Assembly: GCA_000402295.1 (NCBI GenBank)
Contig: AQRW01000169.1
Coordinates: 1 to 22,699 of the forward strand
Length of the DNA stretch: 22,699 bases
Source: Candidatus Aerophobus profundus SCGC AAA252-L23
GTDB taxonomy: Bacteria > Aerophobota > Aerophobia > Aerophobales > Aerophobaceae
Direction: 5' to 3'
The notes below the pieces were generated by a model that saw only the letters and a program-made list of their open reading frames with translations, was not told the DNA's origin and searched no databases. Made by a program: the position numbers and the translations under genes. Shown in pieces: positions 1-6,667 of this stretch; positions within the stretch are counted from its first letter, which is position 1, and each line of letters opens with the position of its first letter.

Positions 1-5
1 TAGCG

Positions 6-21
6 TACCATGTAAAGTCAA
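6..21 (+). repeat. IS1111 sub-terminal inverted repeat, downstream (RE) copy
   Basis: TACCATGTAA followed by AGTCAA. The first ten bases are a perfect inverted match to 1826-1835, and the next six match 1814-1819 after a 6-nt insertion in the other copy. Confidence 0.65.
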
Positions 22-75
22 GTGTCTTTTGGAGTAATGTTAGTTAACTCATTAGTAAACCTTTCAAGATCTTGT

Positions 76-290
76 GACCCAACAGGGGTGAGGGATGAAG
101 ACACCTCTCTTGTGGTCCTCAGGGACCCAACCTGCCTGGATACGGGCTTGTTAACAAAAACATTGGCCCAGAGTACCAAATCCGGGTTTGAGAGGAGAGA
201 GGGGTCCCACGCTAGATAACGGGCTTAACCTCGATGTAACTTCCAGGACATTGGCCCAGGGTAACCGACGGGATCCCCTCACTCACCTGT
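76..290 (-). ncRNA. candidate bridge RNA (seekRNA) of the IS1111 element
   Basis: The segment starts directly after the recombinase stop. It contains two modules with the same flanks: GATA(A)CGGGCTT on one side and ACATTGGCCCAG followed by G(G/A)GTA(A)CC-type sequence on the other (215-266 and 138-177, plus-strand coordinates). In each, GGGC and GCCC can pair to form a stem. The DNA between the flanks differs completely: about 21 nt at 227-247 and about 10 nt at 150-159. A possible outer stem (GGTGAG GGAT at 87-96 with ATCC at 273-276 and CTCACC at 282-287) would enclose both. One RNA with two similar stems and two different internal loops is the known layout of IS110 bridge RNAs, where the loops read target and donor DNA. 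The position 3' of the recombinase fits the IS1111 group. No RNA data support this; which loop is donor and which is target is unknown. Confidence 0.55.
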
Positions 291-296
291 AATTGG

Positions 297-1790
297 TCAA
301 AGATCATAATCGTATTGGCTTATTGACTCAGCCTTTTCATGCTGAGCCGAGACTTTTGATGGCAGTTGCTCTTTGGCAATCTGGGCCAGCTCTTCAAAGA
401 GCTCCTTGGCTTTACTACGACAAAGAAATCCCTTTAGTTTTACCAATGGGTCATCACTAACGGTGTTGTTTTTCCAAGTAGGGGGAGAGAAAAGCTTTCT
501 TTCCCTCATCATGGCCCGGGAGACTCTCACGAACTTATTAGCACCGGCTACCTTAGCCAGCCTTTCATCTTTACCTTCTTCTACTAATCGATCGAAGAAC
601 TTTCTAAAGTAAGGGTTATGGGCTGCATGAGAATGAGAATTCACGGCCATCAGGTTTTGGGAGATGAGTAGGCAAATATTCCTTAAGGGGTTAGAGCCAC
701 GCTTGGTAATGGGATGGTCCTCTCTTTCATACTCAGAGGTTTGAAATCGGCTGGGATTAAGCCCAGCTCGGGCAATAATCTTCTTGGCACTACCAGCTTG
801 CTCTAAGGGGCCTACCTCACCCAGGTACTCCGCTGCCGAGGGGACATTGACCTCCTTAATTGACAGAAGAAGAATCCCCGGAGTCTGAACCAGGTAGCGA
901 GTAAGTTCAATGTTGAGCTTTCTTATCTTCTCATTGGCTCTCTTCAAATCAGAGATCTTGAACTTGAGGTTGAGAAGATGAGCTTCAAGATCAGCTACTT
1001 TCCTGGTAAGGGTATTCTTGGCTAAATTGATCAGTCTTTCAGCAGTCGAGGTACCTAACTTGGTATTATGTTTCTTGAAGAAGCGAGCTAGTCTCTTGAC
1101 TCCCAGGCGAATAAGGGAACCTGGAGTAGGGTAATTCTCTAAAAGGAGAATCGAGCTCTTGGACCAGAAGTCAGAGAAGATTTCTGCATTTTGTAGCCCG
1201 GGAAAGATGTGATCACAGAGTACCCTTATCTGCATTTTTAGTCGGGCTCTTTTTCTTACCTCATCCCGACGCAGGCGAGCAAGCTGCTTTAGGTTGTAAT
1301 AGAGAGTCTCGGGAAGACGGGTTTCCGTTGCTTGATTGTCAATGAGGACCTGTCCGATAGCACAAAGGTCTATCTCATCAGTTTTGCACCAGTTAAGCTG
1401 GCCCGATCTTTGAGCATAGACACTTACAGGATTAATCATGGCTACATCATAGCCTAAATCAATGAGATGGCGATAGAGGTTCTCATAATAGTGACCAGTG
1501 GATTCTAGACCCACTATTACCTTCTGAGCCGCAATTGAGGATGTAATACGCTTGAGAATGCTATCAAACATCTTTACTCCGCTGAGAGAATTGGTAAACT
1601 CAAAGGGATCCTGAAGAATATCACCAAAGTAGTTGGCGGCCAAGGCCTTATGAGAGTTCTTGCCGCCATCAATGGGAACCACTAACACTTTTTGCAGATC
1701 AAGGTTTCTGATTTCATCGGTAAATCTTCTGCCTTTAACCTTTTGAATATGCTGTCTTTTCTTGTAAGTCTTACGCTTGCTCTTTACCAT
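297..1790 (-). CDS. IS110/IS1111-family RNA-guided DNA recombinase (transposase)
   Basis: This 497-aa protein is the transposase of the surrounding element. Its N-terminal RuvC-like domain carries the DEDD residues in the expected contexts: D41 in VPIDGGKNSH, E96 in VGLESTGHYY, and D138/D141 in KTDEIDL. A central basic, helical, coiled-coil-like region covers about residues 165-300. The C-terminal Transposase_20 domain (about 300-395) includes TPGILLLS, the GSAKKIIARAGLNPS segment and a Ser-containing stretch before ITKRGSNPLR, where the family places its catalytic serine. In this family an RNA encoded in the element guides the enzyme to target and donor sites. A basic leader of about 38 residues precedes the first catalytic motif, making this longer than many relatives (usually 330-450 aa). 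An AGGAGGT ribosome site sits about seven bases before the ATG. The frame is intact. Confidence 0.93.
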   Translation of the reverse strand: MVKSKRKTYKKRQHIQKVKGRRFTDEIRNLDLQKVLVVPIDGGKNSHKALAANYFGDILQDPFEFTNSLSGVKMFDSILKRITSSIAAQKVIVGLESTGHYYENLYRHLIDLGYDVAMINPVSVYAQRSGQLNWCKTDEIDLCAIGQVLIDNQATETRLPETLYYNLKQLARLRRDEVRKRARLKMQIRVLCDHIFPGLQNAEIFSDFWSKSSILLLENYPTPGSLIRLGVKRLARFFKKHNTKLGTSTAERLINLAKNTLTRKVADLEAHLLNLKFKISDLKRANEKIRKLNIELTRYLVQTPGILLLSIKEVNVPSAAEYLGEVGPLEQAGSAKKIIARAGLNPSRFQTSEYEREDHPITKRGSNPLRNICLLISQNLMAVNSHSHAAHNPYFRKFFDRLVEEGKDERLAKVAGANKFVRVSRAMMRERKLFSPPTWKNNTVSDDPLVKLKGFLCRSKAKELFEELAQIAKEQLPSKVSAQHEKAESISQYDYDL

Positions 1791-1813
1791 AATGCTACCT
1801 CCTTTAATTTTGC

Positions 1814-1835
1814 TTGACTCTCTGCTTACATGGTA
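1814..1835 (+). repeat. IS1111 sub-terminal inverted repeat, upstream (LE) copy
   Basis: TTGACT, a 6-nt interruption, then TTACATGGTA: the inverted partner of 6-21. It lies 24-45 bp upstream of the recombinase start codon, so the upstream non-coding end is short, as in IS1111 elements. Confidence 0.65.
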
Positions 1836-1987
1836 GCTGGTAAAGAGTAAGTGAACAACATGATAGGGTAACTTAATTATCTTAATTTCTTACCCTTCTT
1901 ATTATAGCAGGACATAATCCGGACTATCCAATAGTTAGAACTCTTAGGAAGTTTTTTAGATTTAGCTAAAGACATAAGCAGTGCTTC

Positions 1988-3469
1988 TTATGAAAAATAT
2001 GGTTCTATGAATTCCCAAATGCGCTTTCCCCATGATGTTAATATATTCCAATTGGTTAAAACAGTTAGAAATAACAGAACTAATGTTAACATAATTAAAG
2101 TTACGTTCCATCGTTTTGTTGCTGAAGAATATACATTGTTACTTTGAATCCGGACTACCGAGAGTCGCGTATTAAATTCTTCTTTCAAAAACTCCATTTC
2201 GTTCCAGAGGCTAGTTGCTGAGTTTTTAAGCCATACACTAAGATCATCAAACCAAAAATACTGCTGATCCTTATTTTGGGCATGAGAATAAATTTTGACA
2301 AACTTTTGAGAAAATACTAAAGCATTTGCTATACTTCCCAACTCTTCTTTCAACTCGGACTGGAACCTTTGAAACCACAACCTTTTTTCGGTAAAGGAAA
2401 CATATTTCTCCATTATTTCTTTCGAAAAAAGACGAGTTAACTTCGATAAATTTTTGATTTTCAATACACTAGATAATTCTTTCCTACTTTCTTCCCGAAG
2501 TGTTACAATCCCACGTCTCTTAAGATCGATTAGTCTAATAAGGGAAACCCATGTAATGAGTTCTTTCAATAAGTGATCATGTCCATAAAAAAAAGCTGTC
2601 TCAGCTTCAGGAAAACCTTGATTTTTATAGTTATCTGAGGCAAAGTATTTCATGGAACCAAGAATTTTTAGGGTTAAGCCGTGATATTTCCATTCTGGCA
2701 GCATCAGGAGGTAACCTGCTTCTTTGTGAATTTCATAAGGCAAACACCCGAGAGTATCTAGAAAAATCCAATTATTCCTTTTTTCCACCCAGGCTGTGAT
2801 AGTCTGGCCGTTTTCTAACGGGAACTCTCTCAGTGAGAATAGTTCAATGCTTGGACACACAGGTACTTCGGTACAACAATCACTCGATAAAAAAATCCCA
2901 TGGAAATATCTTGAGATGAACTCTTCTACTGACTTTCTAACTTGAAATATGCCTTGCTGTACTTTTTCCCGTTTAATCTGATCAGGAGAAATAATACTAT
3001 ATGCTTCTTGGTCTTGATTGCCAACTTTAATTCGTTCTTCCTTGTAATCATGAAGAAGAATATGTTTTAGCTGCTCTGATAATCTAGTTTTAAACTTGCA
3101 AAAAGCAACCACTGCCATTATAGAAGGGAGCACATTATGAATCGACAGAGACAATAAGGAAACAGAATCTGGCAAATTCTCGGAAAAGAAAGCTCCCGGT
3201 CGTCCTCGATCTGCTGTAAGAAAGAGAGAACTGTGCCAACCGACAGAATGTAAAGAGTTTGTCGCCTTTTGGATAAATTGTTCGCATTCCCGCTGATTGA
3301 TTTTTAATGAGTAACTACGGCTGTGTAGTTCATCGGATATTTTTTTTAAACTCCCATTAATGGACGAGAAATCTTTTCGTACAAATAACTCACAAGTTAC
3401 TAAACCCCGAAAAGTTAAGTTTCGTACTTGTTTGTCAAAACTACGATTTTCTTTAAGCATAGACACCAT
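1988..3469 (-). CDS. uncharacterised protein with a C-terminal membrane anchor
   Basis: I do not recognise this protein. The frame opens at a TTG (3490), but a GAGGAG ribosome site lies inside that extension, so I place the start at the ATG at 3469 (493 aa); another ATG follows at 3460. The body is soluble-looking and mainly helical, with many charged residues. Towards the end (about residues 400-450) a long helical stretch with an LKEEF-type charged pattern leads into a single hydrophobic segment, TLIMLTLVLLFLTVL (about 456-473), and a short aromatic tail ending in EFIEPYFS. This would give a tail-anchored protein with a large cytoplasmic part. No nucleotide-binding or nuclease motif is visible. 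It lies between the IS element and the restriction operon, so a defence role, perhaps as a membrane effector, is possible but only by association. Confidence 0.75.
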   Translation of the reverse strand: MVSMLKENRSFDKQVRNLTFRGLVTCELFVRKDFSSINGSLKKISDELHSRSYSLKINQRECEQFIQKATNSLHSVGWHSSLFLTADRGRPGAFFSENLPDSVSLLSLSIHNVLPSIMAVVAFCKFKTRLSEQLKHILLHDYKEERIKVGNQDQEAYSIISPDQIKREKVQQGIFQVRKSVEEFISRYFHGIFLSSDCCTEVPVCPSIELFSLREFPLENGQTITAWVEKRNNWIFLDTLGCLPYEIHKEAGYLLMLPEWKYHGLTLKILGSMKYFASDNYKNQGFPEAETAFFYGHDHLLKELITWVSLIRLIDLKRRGIVTLREESRKELSSVLKIKNLSKLTRLFSKEIMEKYVSFTEKRLWFQRFQSELKEELGSIANALVFSQKFVKIYSHAQNKDQQYFWFDDLSVWLKNSATSLWNEMEFLKEEFNTRLSVVRIQSNNVYSSATKRWNVTLIMLTLVLLFLTVLTNWNILTSWGKRIWEFIEPYFS

Positions 3470-3570
3470 TTTCTCCTCTAAAATACGCAAATTATTTAAA
3501 TTGTCTTAAATGTGAGGTTTTATATGTGAATCCAATTTATCAAAATTTTCGTGACAAACATGTATCGCTG

Positions 3571-3653
3571 GGGGTCAGGTCTTAACATTTGACATTTCTT
3601 TGCCTTATACCATAATTGGTTTAACTTTATGTCAAATGTTAAGACCTGACCCC
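3571..3653. repeat. REP/MITE-like perfect inverted repeat (GGGGTCAGGTC type)
   Basis: The 25-nt arms 3571-3595 and 3629-3653 are perfectly complementary and separated by a 33-nt spacer. Each arm begins on the outside with GGGGTCAGGTCTTAACATTT. Closely similar GGGGTCAGGTCTTGACATTT palindromes are, from memory, widespread near Y1/RAYT-type transposases in environmental genomes. No transposase is present, so this would be a non-autonomous copy. It sits in the middle of a truncated ATPase gene (see 3639-3758). Confidence 0.7.
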
Positions 3654-3758
3654 ACTTCCTGCATTATTGGCTCCAACAAGCACAGTGTAGTTATAGAAAT
3701 CAAATTTTGCTTCTTTTATAGAGCGAAAATTATGAATTGCTATTGATCTTATCTTCAC
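3639..3758 (-). pseudogene. 5' remnant of an OLD/RecF-like AAA ATPase gene, cut in Walker A
   Basis: From a GTG at 3758, preceded by an AAGG ribosome site, the frame reads VKIRSIAIHNFRSIKEAKF, then DFYNYTVLVGANNAGS. This is the standard N-terminus of OLD-family and RecF-like ATPases: the 'I.NFRSIK' strand followed by the P-loop, normally GANNAGKS. Homology stops exactly after GANNAG, where the right arm of the palindrome (3629-3653) begins; the frame then runs into a TAA within the palindrome. No continuation of the ATPase is seen on the other side (3491-3570), so the rest was deleted rather than split. OLD-type ATPases are core parts of several phage-defence systems, but the fragment is too short to name which. 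Confidence 0.65.
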
Positions 3759-3829
3759 TAATTTACCTTATATAAGTTTTTGCTACCTTCGGTGAATTTA
3801 AAATAACCAAGCTTATTTTCTTAATGCCT

Positions 3830-6661
3830 TCATTGTATAACGCCATTTCTTAAATTACGGAACCACAAAGCGTATGTCTCTGGCCTTAAAAGATTGAATG
3901 TGTAATATTGGGTAGTGCTATCCTGGAATTCTTCAGGCAGATCAATCGGGTTTATTTGACGCAAACGTTCATTGACGTTTTCAAAATGGTCTTTTCCAAA
4001 CCGTTCTTTTGCTCGTGTGACTTCTTCTTGATCCTCATCGCTCTTTATTTCAACAACTCGGATTATCTGTTTTATGCCTTGATCCTGCAATTCTCTTAGT
4101 TTGCTTAAATTAGCATGAGGGTTATCTTCTGAGAGTTTATCCATATAATGTTGCAAATCAACATTTATAAAGAAATCGGGATTGAAGCTTCTGCGAACTC
4201 TATCTTTACCGGCTTTCCAGAATTCATAACTGAGGCTGTAAAATCCCATGTCTCTTGATTTAATCCAGGCGTCTATATATTTAGAGTGCTCAACAAGTTT
4301 AAAGACAAAGTCACGTTCCGGGCCGTGAGATACAATAACCAAATTAAGCGGCGTTTTCAACATAGATGTGTTTACAGCATATAAAGGTTTAGATTTTATT
4401 AATGGGCGTATATATTCAGACCTCTCTGCGCCCGCAAAATCCATACCCAACTGCCCCTCTGTCTCTTTGGTTCTCTTTTGGAAGTCCTTGATAACAAATT
4501 CATTCTCATCACTAAGTTCTTCCTCGTAATCTTCGGAAGCAAAAATGCTTGTATCTCTATCAAGTTCGCTGGTCCGGGCGCTTGCCATATCCATATCCAG
4601 TGTTTTTATACCGATTAGGTTGCCCTCAATATTGGTATGAACGCGTTTCTTTTTGCCTCGCGGAAGGAACTGGTTAAAAAACAGCTCTATCACTTTCTTA
4701 TTATTCTCTGATAACCTGTTACCTTCTATGCCTGCTTTTGCCATAGCTTTACGGATAACTTTTTCAACATCATCTCCATCCGGCAAATCATTGACTATGA
4801 TCCCGTCACCAAAATCAAAGTGTTTAGTTTCGAACTGCCTCAAGGCAAACCTATTTGAGATTTCGCCGGCTATCTGATCTATTGTGTAAAAATTTCGGGT
4901 TAGGGCAAACTTTTTTCTATCTATCAGAAATGTAACATTCAAATGCAGTTTATCCGGAGAAGGAGTGAGAACAAGTTCCCTGTCGCGCATATCCCGTTTT
5001 GACGGTTTCGCGTCCTGAAGCTTAACATCAGGAATATACTCTAAGTTGAAGATATTGAAGTTATGTCTTGACCTGCTATCAGGATCCTTGCCCGCAATTA
5101 TTTTTGAAATAAACCGCGTTTCGCAATCAGTAACAGCATCTAATAATTGTTTTATGTGTTCTGCGAATTTTTCATGATTTGTGATAATAACAATAGGATA
5201 ATTTCCTAAGACGCGGCCCCAGGGTACATTTCTGGGAACACGCAAACCTCGACCCAACACCTGAGAGATTAAAAGCTTTGAGTTAAAAACACGCTCTTCC
5301 ATCGGCACTATTTGATATACATTATCAACATCCCAGCCTTCAGAGAGTTTATTAACAGCGAAAATAAATTCAACTTTGCCGCCTGGTTTATTAGTATCTA
5401 TCTCTTCAATAGCATCGAGTTTTTCCTGATAATCTGCATCGGTAGGCTTGCTGATAACGCAAATCACTTTCTCGCTGGCAATCTGGTATAATTGAGATGC
5501 CGGCAAATAGCTGTATTCTTTTCGCGTGATTTTTAGATAATCAGCAAGAGCTTTAGTAAACAACTCTGTATTCTTTCGAGCACTTGCCTGTCTCCCATTT
5601 ATAAAAACAGTGATAGGCTTAAGACGAGGTCTATCGTTGTCATCGCAATATGAATACTTTTGCTTATTTTCATCGTGAGTAATTAATATTTGTTCAAACT
5701 TCTGGGACGTAGTTAACTCTGCGTCACCGTTTTCCGCTTCGGTCTTAATAATAGGATTGATTTTCTTTACAACCCTCTCATGGATAGCTTGATTTATGGA
5801 ATAATCATAGATAACATCTGCGAAATACTCATCCTGATTGTAGGGCGTGCCGGTAAAACCGATATGCCTTGTTATCTTTGGCTCTTCCCTGATGAATTTC
5901 ATCCATAACCTTTCATCCCTTGTATCTCTCCGGCCTTCTATTTTTTCAAGCTCTAACAGGTTATCCCTGTAGGCCAAATGTGTATAGGCATGATGCACTT
6001 CATCGCTTAAAACAAGAACCTCCTCAACCTGTGAAAAGAGAGTATCGCCAATAGAATTATTATCCTTGTTATAAATGGAATTGATATTTTCGATCACTAT
6101 AGAATTGTCTACTATAGGGTTATTTTCATTCAAGAGATTAATTGGGACATTGCGGTATTTCAGAGGCAGTTTTTCTTGTAGCCTTAAGCCTTTTTTGCCA
6201 TAGAGATATTCTCTAAATTTACCGGTTAGGCCCATTTCAATAACTGTTGAGGAAGGCCCAAGCACCAGAACGCGCTTCACCTTACCCATGACAATGGACA
6301 AATAGGCGATAGCAAACATAACATAAGACTTACCGGTACCGGTTGCCATATGGACAACGCCGGAGAGTCTATTAGGTAAAGGTAGGTGTCTGAGAAAGTT
6401 TTCTTCGCTTTGGAAGCGCAGTTGCAGGGCCTCTTCCTTTTTAAAATTCTCCTTAGCAAGTTGAGTAATATCTTTGTATCCACCACCCCAAAGATAAATC
6501 AAAACCTGTTTTATAGCTTTGAATTGAAACTCTCTTCCGCCAGCGAGCTCCCGAACAAAATCTTCCACTTCAGAAAAATCAAACTTTTTATAATTACATT
6601 TTCTGGTCTCGATATCAAGGGTATGATCTGCTAAATTAAGTCGTTCAACTTTTCTGGCCAT
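3830..6661 (-). CDS. res: type III restriction enzyme, Res subunit (SF2 helicase-endonuclease)
   Basis: This 943-aa protein is the DNA translocase and nuclease partner of the methyltransferase encoded just upstream. Superfamily 2 motifs appear in order: Walker A ATGTGKS (106-112), DEVHH as the DExH box (220-224), FTGTP as motif III (269-273), KLSEGWDVD (438-446), and QVLGRGLRVPR as motif VI (467-477). Near the C-terminus a PD-(D/E)XK nuclease is visible as NPDFFINV (827-834, catalytic D829) followed by VVEIKSDED (869-877, E871 and K873). The length is usual for Res subunits. The ATG lies six bases after the mod stop codon, with an AGGAT ribosome site inside the end of mod, so the two are very likely co-transcribed and translationally coupled. 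All key residues are present, so the enzyme appears intact. Confidence 0.92.
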   Translation of the reverse strand: MARKVERLNLADHTLDIETRKCNYKKFDFSEVEDFVRELAGGREFQFKAIKQVLIYLWGGGYKDITQLAKENFKKEEALQLRFQSEENFLRHLPLPNRLSGVVHMATGTGKSYVMFAIAYLSIVMGKVKRVLVLGPSSTVIEMGLTGKFREYLYGKKGLRLQEKLPLKYRNVPINLLNENNPIVDNSIVIENINSIYNKDNNSIGDTLFSQVEEVLVLSDEVHHAYTHLAYRDNLLELEKIEGRRDTRDERLWMKFIREEPKITRHIGFTGTPYNQDEYFADVIYDYSINQAIHERVVKKINPIIKTEAENGDAELTTSQKFEQILITHDENKQKYSYCDDNDRPRLKPITVFINGRQASARKNTELFTKALADYLKITRKEYSYLPASQLYQIASEKVICVISKPTDADYQEKLDAIEEIDTNKPGGKVEFIFAVNKLSEGWDVDNVYQIVPMEERVFNSKLLISQVLGRGLRVPRNVPWGRVLGNYPIVIITNHEKFAEHIKQLLDAVTDCETRFISKIIAGKDPDSRSRHNFNIFNLEYIPDVKLQDAKPSKRDMRDRELVLTPSPDKLHLNVTFLIDRKKFALTRNFYTIDQIAGEISNRFALRQFETKHFDFGDGIIVNDLPDGDDVEKVIRKAMAKAGIEGNRLSENNKKVIELFFNQFLPRGKKKRVHTNIEGNLIGIKTLDMDMASARTSELDRDTSIFASEDYEEELSDENEFVIKDFQKRTKETEGQLGMDFAGAERSEYIRPLIKSKPLYAVNTSMLKTPLNLVIVSHGPERDFVFKLVEHSKYIDAWIKSRDMGFYSLSYEFWKAGKDRVRRSFNPDFFINVDLQHYMDKLSEDNPHANLSKLRELQDQGIKQIIRVVEIKSDEDQEEVTRAKERFGKDHFENVNERLRQINPIDLPEEFQDSTTQYYTFNLLRPETYALWFRNLRNGVIQ

Positions 6662-6667
6662 GACAAT

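Larger units (their letters stand above)
1..1840 (-). mobile_element. IS110-family insertion sequence, IS1111 group
   Basis: The element is defined by a DEDD recombinase gene (297-1790, minus) and a sub-terminal inverted repeat: TACCATGTAA at 6-15 matches TTACATGGTA at 1826-1835, and each is followed inward by AGTCAA / TTGACT (16-21 and 1814-1819). Sub-terminal inverted repeats and a long non-coding segment downstream of the recombinase are known traits of the IS1111 group; the IS110 group carries its non-coding RNA upstream. The exact tips are not visible, because the downstream tip lies within a few bases of the window edge and IS110 elements leave no clear target duplication. The recombinase frame is intact, so the copy could be active. 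Confidence 0.75.

Noticed and set aside
22..219. 65-aa plus-strand ORF in the IS downstream end
   Set aside because: It has no ribosome site or protein-like pattern, and it lies over the repeated stem modules that are better explained as a structured RNA.
3639..3758. Naming the ATPase fragment as Gabija GajA
   Set aside because: Only the N-terminal strand and half of Walker A remain, and no GajB-like helicase is adjacent; the name would be a guess.
6277..6486. Short antisense and overlapping ORFs inside the restriction, helicase and NACHT genes
   Set aside because: They lie wholly within genes with clear domain motifs and show no motif or ribosome site of their own.
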